The translations under genes were made by a program, and so were the position numbers. DNA of 64,000 nt from Ypsolopha sequella (lineage: Eukaryota; Arthropoda; Insecta; Lepidoptera; Ypsolophidae), in NCBI GenBank assembly GCA_934047225.1, contig OW203984.1, positions 8,565,201-8,629,200 of the forward strand. Reading direction: 5' to 3'. The stretch's first letter is position 1, and each line of letters starts with the position of its first letter. This document shows positions 20,564 to 32,250 of the stretch, piece by piece. Under the pieces are notes generated by a model that was not told where the DNA came from, did not search any database, and saw only the letters and a program-made list of their open reading frames with translations.

Positions 20564-23493
20564 ATGCGAGTTCCGGTTAGTCACTATTTTTTTTTACCTA
20601 CAGGGTGTTACATAACTAAAGCTACATTTTATAAGATACTGAACAGAATTTGTTTTATTGATCGAATAAATATCTCTTATTGTTAGATATGAGACTTCTA
20701 GTGAAGAAATAGACCAAAAGTTGTTCAGTATAACAAATATAACATGTGGTCTTTGATTTGTAACATGCCATTGTTTTATCTGGTATTTCTATTTATTATA
20801 AATAAGTTAAATAACTATTATTACAGTGCATTATGTAAGTTAAACTACCTATTTAATTTTATTTCTTTGATTTACTTATTAGTATTAAAACAATGAAAAT
20901 ACATTTTTACTCTATATATTTCGGCCTACGATATGGGGCCGTCAGTCACTCAAAGAAATAAATAACGCTTAAAAAGCACAATACACATATATTTATAAAC
21001 TTTAAAATTTAATGTTTTTATATCCATTGTTATTTATATATTCTTTCTCAAAAATATATATTATATACATAATTATACATGTTGATAGTAAACCCCCTAG
21101 CTATATTAAGGGAACATATTTTATGTTCAAAACAAAAATTTATGTTTTGTTACTTTTGTCTTGTTTCATAATAAAAAAAAAAGTTATCGACTGTCAAATT
21201 CGACCGCGGGCGGGAGGGTGGATAACGGGGCCGGGCGCCAAGGGAGTCGGGAATGTTTTTTCGGGGTCGGAGGCTCGATGCGGGGAAGGCCTTACGGTCT
21301 ATTGTCAGTCACGTGTCACGTTGCGTAAGGTTAGCCATTTATTCGAAATTTGGTAACTATTCCCAATAAAAAACATGAAAAAAAAAAAGTTTATTTTTAC
21401 GATTCTGTATTTCTATTATTGATTCTGATTTGTAGATTTCAGTATAGCTAGGGGGTTCATTTTCAATCTGTATATGTAATCTGTAAGTACAGTATCAGTA
21501 TTAATGCATATGTAGTTTTTTGGTTAAGGTTGACTTACCTAGTCATTAGTTTAAATTTAAAGTAACTTTAATTACTTTGTTATTATAGTTTTATCTTTTC
21601 CTGCACGCCTCCCAACCACTTTTTGTATTTCTTGTACCATATTTGGGTTGATTGGTAGAGAATTCTTTATGCATTAAGTCCACCATTTTGTACTTTGTAT
21701 TTGTGCAATAAAGAATTTATGATGATGGTGATGATGTTATTTGAAGTGAAAAATAATAGGATCTAGGTTAAATCGATTTTTCTTCTAGGAAATCCTTGTT
21801 GAAATCCGTGTACCATCCCCGCAAATTGCTAATGCGTGGGACCTAGTCTAAATAATTTTCAATAACGTTTGGAAAAAATAGTAGTTTATGCTACAAGGGC
21901 GCAAAGGAATAAATTACGAGGACGATTTAAACACGAGCGTAGCGAGTGTTTTAAACGTAACCGAGTAATTTATTGCTTTTACGCCCGTGTATCATACTAT
22001 ATTTTTCAATGCATAGTGTGAGGAAATGAAAACAAATATAATCTTGTGAACTTTAAATTATAATTGGCTCAAAGGGACTGTATCCAGAGCCGTTAAACAG
22101 TGGAAGAAAAAGTATAACGTCTATGGTACACAGGAAAGGCTGCAGGTTAGCCAACCATTGTAAATAAATTAAAAAAAATAATATTATTAAAGCCCTAGGG
22201 CAAAATAATCGACTTTCTGTTCGGTTTTGATGCATAAAAAGTGGGCCTTTACGAGCACATGCATTGAAAAGTAATAAAAACATTTACTGAAAGATAGATT
22301 ACACGAACTTCGGATCAATTTATAGATAAAAATTATTAAAGCTACATTGTGATCTGCTTGAAAGTACCTACGCTTCACTTGGAAATTGTGTGAAATTGTG
22401 TCTATTGTGTTTCTCTATTTATGCTGCGTAGAGACAGATGAATAGACGGATAGCACCGAGGCTTTGCCGTAAACACAAATAAAACTATAATATATCCTTA
22501 AAATAATTATACTACTAAAGTATAATTATGATTATAATAATCATATTGGACAAAATGAGGATTTTTTGTAAATTTCGACGTACTTAACATTTTATAATTT
22601 GTTACGAAGAAAATATTGTGGTTATATTTTACATTTTCACTTACTTTTCTCTTCTTCTAACTTGTGGTATATTTCTTCGTGACTGTGTACCACTTCAGTG
22701 TACAAACTTCAACAAAAAACTTTTTTTTCTCTTTCAGATTGTCTTTGCGGCTGTACTCGCCTGCGCAGTGGCAGAACCAAGGAAGTTTCTCCAGCCTTAC
22801 CCCACGCTCCGATACGACGTCCCTGCGCAAGACGTTTCTATAGCAGTAAACCCAGCAGCCCTTGCCCCCGTAGCACCAACAATCTCCGCCGGAGACATCA
22901 ACGGCGCTGTCATAGATGCTCACGTTAAGAACGCCGACCACACCCGCACTGCTATCGACACCGCTCATCAGATCGAAGACAAAGCTAAGGAACTCCACGG
23001 TCAAGCCATTGATGCAGCTGAGGAGCATGCGTGGCGAGCTGTTGACGCAGCTAATACCGCTACAGCCCGATTCGATGGAGCCAGCGCGGCCGCCGCTCCA
23101 GCCATCGCTAAAACCCTGGCCCAGAGTACGTCAATTGTGGAACCATACATCTCTGATATAGTTGGTTCTGCGTCTACACTCTCTCCCACCGTTTACGTAT
23201 CAGTTCCGGTTGAATACGAAACTGCGTTTGGCCCTGCCCAAGCAGCGTATGCTATTAGACACGCACCCGCTCTGGTACCTGGATTTTCCTTGCCATACGC
23301 TGATGCAAGCCCCGCATATGCTGCTCCAGCTGCCTTCAACCTTGCTCCGAGACAGTTCGTCGCTAGTGAACCACAGAACTCTCCATTCTACACGTACCCT
23401 GGCTCAGTTGGTCAAGATTTGTACTCAGCTGCTGTTGAAGCGATACCTCAACCATATTATTACCGAGGGGAATTACTCAACCAAGCGATGTAA
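20564..23493 (+). CDS. Secreted Ala/Pro/Tyr-rich structural (cuticle-type) protein, two exons
   Basis: Exon 1 is 20564-20575 (ATG CGA GTT CCG) with donor GTTAGT. Exon 2 is 22738-23493, preceded by a pyrimidine tract ending in TTTCAG. Joined in phase 0 they give 255 residues beginning MRVPIVFAAVLACAVAEPRK, a clear signal peptide with cleavage likely after AVA (residue 16). Residues 57-118 are Ala-, His- and charge-rich and look alpha-helical (NADHTRTAIDTAHQIEDKAK, HGQAIDAAEEHAWRAVDAAN). The rest is Ala/Pro/Tyr-rich and ends in a PYYYRGELLNQAM tail. There is no Rebers-Riddiford chitin-binding consensus. Short first exon, signal peptide and composition are typical of insect cuticle proteins, so a role in the cuticle or another extracellular layer is inferred, not proven. 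Confidence 0.8.
21091..21457. mobile_element. TIR element with GC-rich core inside the cuticle-gene intron
   Basis: AACCCCCTAGCTATA (21091-21105) and its exact inverse TATAGCTAGGGGGTT (21443-21457) bound 367 bp. The core at about 21185-21345 is strikingly GC-rich against an AT-rich intron. A frame through it has no recognisable motif. No clear target duplication is seen. Confidence 0.55.
21597..21738 (+). mobile_element. LINE 3' end with GATGAT tail
   Basis: A 3'-UTR-like block ends TTTGTATTTGTGCAATAAAG followed by AATTTATGATGATGG. A TGCAATAAAG polyadenylation-like signal just before a short tandem tail is typical of lepidopteran non-LTR retrotransposon termini. It lies in the intron of the cuticle-type gene. 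Confidence 0.6.
21878..22270 (+). mobile_element. Repeat family D, copy 3
   Basis: Full-length copy with the GAGCGTAGCGAG-centred fold (about 21878-22005) and the CAATGCATAGTGTGAGG to CATGCATTGAAAA second module. It occupies the 3' half of the cuticle-gene intron. Confidence 0.8.
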
Positions 23494-25018
23494 AAAAAAT
23501 AATCGAACGAGTTTATGTTTAGGTAATTTAATTTTTATAAACAAATTTAATACATTCTATGCCATTTTATTTCTATTACCTAGAACATTAGCAATTTATG
23601 CTGTCGACATGGCATAAAAATGCCTTTTCGAGGCCATCAAGCTCACTTAAGTATCACCGGATATGTAAATTATGCAATGAGATCACAGTCACATCCTTAA
23701 AATGTTATGTGTAGGTCGTCAAACATAAATTTGGATTTATAAAAAAAAATACACTAAATGTCGCATTCATTAGTTTTCCTAATATTGACAATTCCTCTGT
23801 CTAGATATTTTTATAAATAGATATTTTTTGCAATTTCAATCGCATGCTTTTTGGGAATGTTGTAGGCCACATACGATTGTATGATTATATCTGTCATAAA
23901 CATTTTCTGAACAATATCAAAAGATACGCTGTTTAAATAATAATTATAAATAGATAATAAATAAAATAGATAAATATTTACGAAACTTAACCGCGACCGC
24001 TCTCCATACAAAAGGAGTTCGATAATAGTTTGGACAATAACTAATGTGGTGACATTTTGTAGACAGACCGGTTATCTAAAATAATATCTGAGATATTGGT
24101 TATGATTAACCAGTTTCCCGACAAATGATTTAATTTCAAAATGACACGTAACTCTAACTTTCTATACTTTAATGTTAGTTCATTTTTCAAGACAATCCAA
24201 GACAATATAAGAGTTTTCACATTGGAATAGTCATGAATTTTAGATACATATTAAGAAAATAACTCCATAAATCTACTATAATTTATTTATTTATTACATA
24301 TAAAATAATACAGCTGCATAACAGAGTTATATCCAAGTAGCTGAACAATTCACAGATATAAGGCTAACCATCGATGCGATGTACATGTAATAAGTAATCA
24401 ATCAATGAGGCTAACATAATATAGTTGAGTCTAAAATTATTATTGAAGTGAAAACTTCTTAAGGCGCCTTGAGCGATTTTTGGTAGGAGAAAATCTTATG
24501 GGTTAGGGTCACCCGTCAATAGTGTTAAGAGCGGTTTCGCAGACAGATTGTGATTTTTTTTCTAATTAATCGAAGCAGAACCCTTAAATTCACAATTCAC
24601 TTAATAGTTATTCAAAGTATCGTGTATGTTGCCATCCCAAAGTTTCCATTGGTTTCTGAAAACTAGAATTTCAAAATTTTTTAAATTCTAAAATTTAGCT
24701 TTCTGAGTCACAGTTCGAAGGCTTTGAGTTTTATAAAAAAAAAAATTGGTTCACATATAACTTAAATTTAATTTAATTGGTACTGTAAACTTAAATAACA
24801 TTTATTTTATAAAACTAACTTAAAATTAAATAAAATATAAAAAGAAAAACAATTCGTATTATCTTAACTTTGCATATACATGTATACACCCTGGTATAGC
24901 AAATTTCGATGGAAACTTCGATTGCGCAATGTAAACAATTAAAAACCATAAAAGAATACTATTAAATTCCACAGATAGTGCCTTTAGTTTTTTTCTGTTA
25001 GATTGCGATATCCATATA
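23494..25018. other. 3' flank of the cuticle-type gene; no further gene seen
   Basis: The 3' UTR of the preceding gene should lie here. TATAAA-type hexamers occur near 23536 and AATAAA at about 23957, but no site is decisive. The remainder is AT-rich, with a TTTATTTATTTATTA run at 24283-24297 that could be a minus-strand LINE tail. Confidence 0.4.
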
Positions 25019-25019
25019 T

Positions 25020-25385
25020 GATATCATCCATCAGCCTAGTTCGTCCACTGCTGGACATAAGCCTTTCCAGCACTTTGCCACTCCCGGCGGCCATCCTGGA
25101 AGAATTGCCCATACTCACACACAATAGGCAGGCGAGTTGGTGAGCGCGTTGCCGGAACCTTCGCACCAGTGACGCTGCTGGCCCGTCACCAGTCTGTTCC
25201 ATATAAGGCCCGGCTATTAGGGATGGATATACCACCATCCATCGGTCCCAGGCATGGTGAGCCTCCTGGTTTTTTGCCTGTGAGCAGTCCTCTTACTCTC
25301 CCCCGAATTACTTCGAGGGGGTCTCCAAGTAAGATGGTGGTACCTCCACAGTCGAGTCCGGCATCAGCTCTACCACCTGTATGTA
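25020..25385 (-). mobile_element. Family E, LINE-derived 3' end, copy 2
   Basis: Nearly collinear with 7864-8232: it shares CTAGTTCGTCCACTGCTGG, CCAGTCTGTTCCATATAAGG and CCGAATTACTTCGAGG. It has a short GATG tail at its left and no upstream ORF. Confidence 0.7.
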
Positions 25386-25704
25386 CCTGTATATAATTAT
25401 GATATAGCAATATTAAATAATATTACTGAATCCAGTTTACTTCTATGAATGTCAATGTCATCTGAGGTCACTGCCCCCTTTAACTAAAGTATAAAATTCA
25501 ATTCAATTTACATAAAAAAGTTACTGGCAATGGCCTTAAATTCATTAAGAAACAAACATAGAGCAAAATTAAATATCTACGTTCTTCACTCTAGACTATT
25601 TTAAATTAAATAAGTTTTAAATTAAATTCCGTGAGATATCAACGTCAGAGAATTAGAATAACATAAATAAAAGTCCGTCTAGACAATCTTCAACTTTGTA
25701 AGTA

Positions 25705-26229
25705 GGGTTGCCAGGGTTGACAGTCCGGTTTCCTTTATGTCGTTCCGGTCAATCAAATATTGGTTAACAAAAGATTGTCCGGTTTTAATAAAAATTCATG
25801 TAATATCTGAAGAACTAGCTGCACTTCTAAATGTTTTCCTTTTACATACAGGCAAGTCCATAACAAATCATACCAAATTTGTTAAAATCATACGTATGTG
25901 TAGTATTCCTATATCTATTCTTTTGTGGAACGGATCTTTAGCGTCATGGGAGATATAAACAGACAAAATAAATCGTCTACCCAAAAAAACTAAAACTTAT
26001 TTGCGCGTTTTCCATTTTAAAATCGTAAGTGTTAGTTGCACTGAGTTCAAAAATGCCATCTCGGGCAATAAACTTTTATTAAAAACAGTGACAATTTTTC
26101 ATTCGATGCCACTAAGTAGAAAATTAGTTACCAAAACATAAACCTTTTTTGTAACTTTACGTAATTTTCTCATTCAATAAAAAATAAAAATGAACTTTTA
26201 TGTTTTTTTTCCAACATATCTGGCAACCC
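25705..26229. mobile_element. hAT-type MITE (family L), copy 1
   Basis: TA-GGGTTGCCAG on the left and CTGGCAACCC-TA on the right form a perfect inverted pair. The same ends bound 40122-40632, where an 8-bp duplication supports a hAT assignment. Here the flanking octamers (TTTGTAAG and ATTCTCAG) do not match, so the duplication is lost. The interior is AT-rich and non-coding. Confidence 0.65.
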
Positions 26230-26521
26230 TAATTCTCAGCCTTGGCAGTTTTTACTGGGCCCGGTGTAAAGGTGATAATCGTACAGTGACATCAATATAT
26301 ACACTTGCAGTGCTACATTAGCCTCCATAGTGAAGGATAAAATAGGTACAAAGTCCAATGAAGGCGTTCTTTGTGTATGGTGTACTTATTGTATGGTAAA
26401 TTGATATGATCTCCACAAAATTATAAATGTATGCACATATTTACTAAAAATCAACGAAAAATACTCGTTCTATAACAGTCTAACAGGATTTTCATTTAAC
26501 GTCACCGATGATTTTCCGGGA

Positions 26522-26720
26522 TCCCAGTAATCTATTTTTAGGTTTCCGGACCTCATCATGGAAACCTAATAAGATAACCAAATTCTAATAAATAAGATAA
26601 CCTAAGGAAACCTAATTCTTGTCTGTCTATCATGAAACTTTTTCTCGGGCATGGCTCAAGGTATCAAGTTGAAATGAATACTGAATACTTAGGTCTGTCA
26701 GTAATTCAATACTGTTGTAA
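26522..26720 (+). mobile_element. Family Q SINE-like repeat, decayed
   Basis: Contains TTGTCTGTCTATCATGAAAC, CTCGGGCATGGCTCAAGG and ATCAAGTTGAAATG, which match the inverse of 58100-58283. No terminal hairpin module. Confidence 0.45.
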
Positions 26721-26956
26721 AAACGTCAAGTTTCTAGATTTTACGTAATTAAAATATACGGCATATTAAAGCGTATTTTCACTGCCAATCATTAAAATAT
26801 GTGTATTTATTTTATTTTATTTATCACACTCTCGCACATTTACATAAAAAGTAACAAAGAACCAATAAATTAAAGTACTTAATTATTATAAAAACATGGT
26901 GTGGAAGGCGAAACTTATTGCTTATTTATAGCAATATCTTCCAGGTGAATTTCCAT

Positions 26957-27105
26957 CTTCTTATGTACTTCTGGGTGATCTAAAATCTTGTGGTAAAGCA
27001 ATTCGCTTAGATTATATAAGTCTTGCCATACAGAGAGGTAATGTGGCAAGTATTTTGGGCACTCTCCCGCAGGGCAGTGATCTAAAGGCAATTTTCTTTT
27101 TATAA
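26957..27105 (+). pseudogene. LINE ORF2 C-terminus, second copy
   Basis: An open frame ending at TAA 27103-27105 encodes YISLAIQRGNVASILGTL and then PQGSDLKAIFFL. This aligns with the fragment at 6455-6616 (QRISLAKRRGNAASLLG). Both are 3' remnants of the same LINE group. A (TTTTA)n run at 26799-26820, just upstream, looks like the tail of an unrelated minus-strand LINE. Confidence 0.6.
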
Positions 27106-27250
27106 TTATTTTTTTAGGATTACTTTTGTTCTGTTATTTTAACCCCTTTAGTTTTGTAATTCAATATTCTTTAGTAGGTTTCCGTTGTTATTTTCATTTT
27201 CTCTTAAAATCAAATATATATATATTTTTTTATTAAATTATATTAAGTTT

Positions 27251-27562
27251 TGAAATTCGATAACCATTTCGAAATTTAGTTTTAATAAGCCCTACTTTAG
27301 AACTTGTGGTAGAATTTGCTTTGGACTGATTTGTCAAATGGATGACAGATGAGTAGACAGACAGAGACAGCCGCTTTTTATAAGAAATCACACATCACAG
27401 TAAGTATAATGTCTAAAATTCTCTAGTGACGTTATATAGGTCAATTCTTTAAAAAATCAAAAAAAAAAATAATGGTTAGTTTATATACTAAAATATGTCC
27501 TAAAATTGCGTATATTCTCTAAAAAAAAAAAAACTTATACAAATTAAGCTATAGGAATTATG
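27251..27562 (+). mobile_element. Interspersed repeat family P, copy 1
   Basis: Shared with 58995-59441: GAGTAGACAGACAGAGACAG, AATCACACATCACA, GTATAATGTCTAAAATTCTC and the A-rich end followed by AATTAAGC and GGGAATT-like sequence. Non-coding and unclassified. Confidence 0.65.
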
Positions 27563-27704
27563 TTTCTGGATCGGCCACTGCTCCCTGCCATGATTCAAGT
27601 ACCTATGATGGTTTCGGAGATTTCATGGTGATGAGTGAGCAAGTGGATTTTGTTTGAAAAACTCCTTCTGGTGTCTGCGTCGAAAGAGGAGAACCTATTG
27701 TACC

Positions 27705-27932
27705 CAGTGGCGTGCACAGAACTTTTTGCTGGAAAAGCAAGCAATTGGTCAATAATAACAATAAAAAAATATGAAAAAATTTAAATATCACTTTGAAAAG
27801 AAAAAGTTTGTATTGGCGTCATACAATATTTTTTTTTCAAAGTGATATTTAAATTTTTTCATATTTTTTTTATTGTTATAATTCTTGACCAATTGCTTGC
27901 TTTTCCAGCAAAAAGTTCTGTGCACGCCACTG
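27705..27932. mobile_element. hAT-type MITE (family C), copy 2
   Basis: A 228-bp foldback element with perfect CAGTGGCGTGCACAGAAC termini. Flanking octamers ATTGTACC (27697-27704) and ATTGTGCC (27933-27940) match at 7 of 8 positions. The arms pair over most of the element. Confidence 0.9.
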
Positions 27933-28194
27933 ATTGTGCCTGACAAATTTCAAGTTCGATAATGAGTGATTTAACAAATATAAATATATTAAAAGGGATT
28001 TTATATATTAGCATTCTTATTTCCTTGTTTGGTTCAATGAACATTCGAAACTATTGGGTTGCATTACCAATAAAATGGATCTTAACTTTGAATCGATGGT
28101 CCAAAAGCGACCTCTATTTTTTCTATTGGAATACAAGCGTAGAATGGGCCTATGGATTTTTCCTAAATATTTTTCCTAATGCACGTATTTTTTT

Positions 28195-28412
28195 CGCCTC
28201 CAATCCGGAGCTCGTGAGTTCAAATCCCGTAACGTTACGCTTTGGATTCAATATGTGTGCCTGAAGCATGACGATAGGGCTTACAACCCAACGCTTGGAT
28301 GTAAAAATAGAGAAACGCGGGTGTACGAGTGTAACTTGCATTTGACAGTCCATATTCGGAAACATCTCTGACATACCCTCGGGATTTCATGTCGTGATGG
28401 ACGTATATTTAT
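28195..28412 (+). mobile_element. tRNA-derived SINE (family F) with B box
   Basis: GTGAGTTCAAATCCCGT at 28214-28230 is a good RNA polymerase III B box. The body shows GTGCCTGAAGCATGACGATA, ACGCGGGTGTACGAG, GACAGTCCATATTCGG and CTCGGGATTTCATGTCGTG in SINE order. It runs directly into a half-length hAT MITE. Confidence 0.65.
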
Positions 28413-28413
28413 C

Positions 28414-28537
28414 GTGTCTACCCCAGGGCGTCATACATTTTTTTTTTCAAAGTGATATTTAAATTTTTTTTTATTTTTTTGTTGTTAAACTTGACCTTCT
28501 TATTGCTTTTCCAGCAAAAAGTTCTGTGCACGCCACT
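28414..28537. mobile_element. hAT-type MITE (family C), right half only
   Basis: Retains the right arm (GGGCGTCATAC, T-run, CTTTTCCAGCAAAAAGTTCT) and the terminal GTGCACGCCACT. The left arm is missing; the SINE starts where it should be. Confidence 0.75.
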
Positions 28538-29599
28538 AGTCCTTCAATTTATGACAAAAAGATTGTTCGCTTGGGGCGAGTAGTTATAGTGTACAGAAAC
28601 GCTTCAAATAGCAGGTAAAGCGACCGTTCTATGTCATGGTCCGAAACAGTCATACTTGCATCGCTTAAGGGTCCGTATAAGGTCAAATGCACAACTTCAA
28701 ATGACAATTTCACGTTGTATAACTTGGTCAATCGATTTAATTAAAATAACAAAGATGGTAGACTATATGGCCAGTAGGTTTATTTTAGAAAACACGCAAA
28801 AGCTTAAAGTTTGCTCGATGGAAATAAATTACGCAGTTACCTCTTAATTTCATGCTTTTCGAATGCTAAAGGGCCAATAATACAGCCTTGAAAAAAGTGA
28901 AACCCGTATAATAAAGAATAACCCCGCCAGTCAATCTAAGAATATTTTAATAATTTGATCTAGAAGTCGAGTTATTAAATAAAACGCAGTTTTTCGTGAG
29001 CGCGTGTTTCTTAGTGGTTGTAACAGCCAAGGCTGAGAGCGCGCTATTTTAAACTAAAAGGAAACGTCATAGAGTTCAGTTCTGATTGATGCAAAATGAG
29101 ACGCTCAATCTGACCTTATATGAAGGAACCGTAGATTTAGAACAGATCAATGATATTTGAGAATAATTACGGAATACGGAACCCTGAAAACATTATAGTA
29201 AATACCAATAATATATTATATGCCATAGCAACATCAAGGCGACAAAAAACAAGCCGCTAAAATAGTAGCGCCTGACAAACAATTAGGCACTGTCTGAGAA
29301 AGGAACTCTAATTTGTATTACTTGTTGTTGTACTTTAGAGTTTAAACTTCAATCTCCACAAATTTGGATCTTGTATAAGGTGACTTATATTTGTTTAGCC
29401 AAATTCATACTTTAGTCTCGATAAGTGAACAGGACCAAAGTTCAATAAACTTTATAGCAGAATACGAAAAAAAAATTGTGCTTCTGTACTAAATTACGAA
29501 CAACTCCGTCTCAATTAATATAGGAAAATATCACAAAAAAATGGTACATTGTCCATACATTTACATAAATACAGAATGATTTAATTAAAACATTAATTT
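28538..29599. other. No gene seen
   Basis: AT-rich unique-looking sequence. A short phrase at 29161-29180 (TACGGAACCCTGAAAAC) is a decayed end of an A/Q-type repeat, and 29369-29430 resembles one arm of the foldback element at 1642-1941. Confidence 0.4.
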
Positions 29600-29698
29600 T
29601 TTTTCACTTATAATTTCTCTTCCTTCATTTGTGTGAAAATTCCGGACATTTTGGAATTCCTCCCGCATTCCGAAAAATTCCGGACGGATGGCAACCCT
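29600..29698. mobile_element. Right end of a family L (hAT-type) MITE
   Basis: Ends in GATGGCAACCCTA, like the termini at 26220-26231 and 40621-40632, preceded by TTCCGGACGG. No left TIR was found. Confidence 0.45.
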
Positions 29699-30534
29699 AT
29701 CTGTGACTAACTTTACGACCGCGTTCTATATTGGTGCAAACTGTACTAAAGTGCACTGGAAACACGCATTTTTTATCGCAACGTGTGCTCCGAATTGCCG
29801 GCTAAACTCTAGTTACCAGCTCCAATCCATCGTAGATCAGGGTAACTACCCGCAGTCCGTTCTTTCCGCTCGCAGCCACTTACCGATGCGATCTCGTGTA
29901 ACAAGTAATGTTGCCAGTTTACTGCAACTGAGCTATACGTAAGGCCGCGTTACACATACTGCAAACCGTTTTATGGCCGGTCAACGGCCAGCGAATTACA
30001 TATTATGATTGATCGACAGAGCCAATTTTTTTTTTTGCCTTTTATTTACTATGTTGTTGGCCTCCTGGCCTTTACAATTTTACCCGAACAAAGAGGAGGA
30101 AACGCCGAGAACGTTCCTATATAGAGCCATATATATTATATATATAATTGAGCTAAATTATAATTGGAGACTCCGTAAGTGATGAAATTGAAAACCAAAA
30201 CTCCAGTTTCTAAATTTCGCGAAACGGTCACTGATGCTACCGAGTTTCCACTATGAATTTTTCTATTTCAATCAAATTCACCATATTGTCATTGTTACAC
30301 GGTATACTTTATTTACTTGTAAATAACAAAAACTACACAAATCCACTTGACTGCTCATGCTGGGTTGAGTGAGGTAATGTGTGTATTAAATAATACAACA
30401 GGAAAAGGAAGGCAAATTCAAAAAGTTTATTGACCCATATCTGTCATTAATTAATTAAAATGCAACTTGAAAACATTCGTCATAAAACAAACTCGAACTA
30501 TCTTCGTCAAACTAATAAGGAGTAGTAATTATAA
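29699..30534. other. No gene assigned
   Basis: 29700-29940 is GC-richer and open in one + frame for 84 codons. The translation has no recognisable motif, and a minus-strand GTAAGTGG donor-like site interrupts it. The rest is AT-rich. Confidence 0.35.
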
Positions 30535-30700
30535 ATTTTATTTTATTTTATTTTATTTTAAGGATCAATTACCATCAAGACCAGGGTACCTGGGCAGCAA
30601 TGCCATCTTGCGGGTTTGAGTGCGCCCAATATTGTAAATAAACTTTAGGGTAGCGCATAAAGTACCCGCAGGGTGGCCTCTACATTTTTTCATTTTTTTA
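30535..30700 (-). mobile_element. Probable LINE 3' end, minus strand
   Basis: On the minus strand a UTR-like block ends GATGGTAATTGATCC and then (AAAAT)n, seen on + as a TTTTA run at 30537-30560. No coding remains. Confidence 0.4.
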
Positions 30701-31002
30701 TTTTTATTTTTTCTGTTAAAGTAGGTTAAGCTCATTCATGTCATAAGGTTGTATATATATTTTTTATTCATACTCAAATGTCATTCATTTAAAATCATTA
30801 GTTATAAGGTTGTATATATTTTATGTCATTTACCGTTTTTAATTCGACTGACGCCGGCCCCAAAGTGGGCCGAAATATATTTCGAAAATAATTTTCATAT
30901 ACTTAATGTTTTAATTAAACAAAAAATAAAATAAAATAAGTGCTCTATGTAGCAATATATATATATTTATTTCTAGTAATTATAAAGTAACTTAGTAATA
31001 AC

Positions 31003-31076
31003 GAGAAACGCGGGTGTACCGGAAGCACCCCTGACACCCCCTCGGGCATTCATATCGTGACGATATATTTATATTT
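31003..31076 (+). mobile_element. tRNA-derived SINE (family F), 3' fragment
   Basis: GAGAAACGCGGGTGTACCGG, CTGACACCCCCTCGGG and TCGTGACGATATATTT match the 3' part of the other family F copies. Confidence 0.6.
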
Positions 31077-31130
31077 ACAGAAACTATTCTGTTGCCCTGT
31101 TATTATTCATTTTTAGGAGCAAGTAGTTTA

Positions 31131-31292
31131 CTAAACTCTGATTTTTCATTCCGTAGAATTCTGACATTTCAGGGAAAGGGATGGCGCTATGCTAGTAAAG
31201 GAGAAACGATACAGTTCATCTCGCTTACTTGCACAGTTCCATCCCTTTCCTTGAACTGTCATAATTCTACGAAATGAAAAATCAGAGTTTAG
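31131..31292. mobile_element. Foldback element, 162 bp
   Basis: The left arm CTAAACTCTGATTTTTCATT and onward (31131-31185) is the inverse of 31238-31292 (ending AATCAGAGTTTAG). The arms share GGGAAAGGGATGG and CCATCCCTTTCC at their inner ends. Non-coding. Confidence 0.7.
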
Positions 31293-31566
31293 GTTCTTCA
31301 GTTTGCGGTGTAAGCTCTAAAACTTACAGAATGACATATTTTGTCAAACTGTATTTTATCGGCCAAAAGTTGGTTAACTTGTTAATCGCCTGGTGTATCA
31401 AGGCCCTTACGACAAGGCACGTTGTTTTCACGTATTTGTGTGGTCGTTCTACCAAACTTACAGTGGTGTGGGTTTGCTCATGCTTCAACGCTATTTCAGT
31501 GACCAATTTAGCTGAGCTAGGACGTAGAAGTGACTTTTTAAATTAGATTGTTTGGTGCTTTTATTT

Positions 31567-32250
31567 GTTAACCATCTTGAAAAAAGGAAGAGGTTATCAA
31601 TTCGCATGTATTTTTTTTTTGGGTATGTTCTTCCATAACTTCGTCATCTCTTAATCGATTTGAATGTTATTTTTTTGTTTGCGAGAGTGTTCTTCCAAGT
31701 AAGTCTGGTTTTAAGTTTGGTCATGATCAGATAAAGGTCTTCAGAGATAGGCTACAATGGAACCCTTTAAGAATGACAGCATACAACACGATATTGAGGC
31801 AAACGTTTTGTATTTTCGTTTTCGTTTTCAACTGACAAGTGTTGCCGCGGCAACGGTCGAGAGCAAACTAGGTTTAGTCGAACTCAACTCTGACAAAAAA
31901 TCGAAGTTAGGACACGCAAGGTAGGTCGACTTGCTGCGTCTACTCCAATATACCTATAGGTCTGTGAACCCACTTGACCTTCGATCCCCAGCCTCATCAC
32001 CATAGAACTCCTCAACATATAAAAGCACATAACACACTTAGGGTAAAGGTGCTGATTGCAAGCTAATACTTGAAATTTGACATTATGCCCATCTAACCTT
32101 TGACCCTGAAACTCGTCAATCTTTAGAAAGAAGTTGGCAAGATAGAATTTAGGTGCCATCAGTCAGTATACAATAATTTTAAACTTTTTAGTAAATGTCT
32201 GCTGTAACGGCTGTTACATTTGAAGTCGGTTACTAATTTTTTGTTGAAAG
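31567..32250 (+). mobile_element. Repeat family K, copy 1
   Basis: Starts TTAACCATCTTGAAAAAAGG with GGTTATCAATTCGCATGTAT and ends GAAGTCGGTTACTAATTTTT, an approximate inverted pair. The body holds GATCAGATAAAGGTCTTCAG and one CACCATAGAACTCCTCAAC block. The copy at 43051-44165 is longer. Non-coding; the superfamily is not recognised. Confidence 0.6.

Noticed and set aside
22618..22737. Apparent 5' extension of the cuticle-type reading frame
   Set aside because: It starts with GTG, is intronic, and ends in a pyrimidine tract plus CAG; the spliced start at 20564 yields a proper signal peptide.
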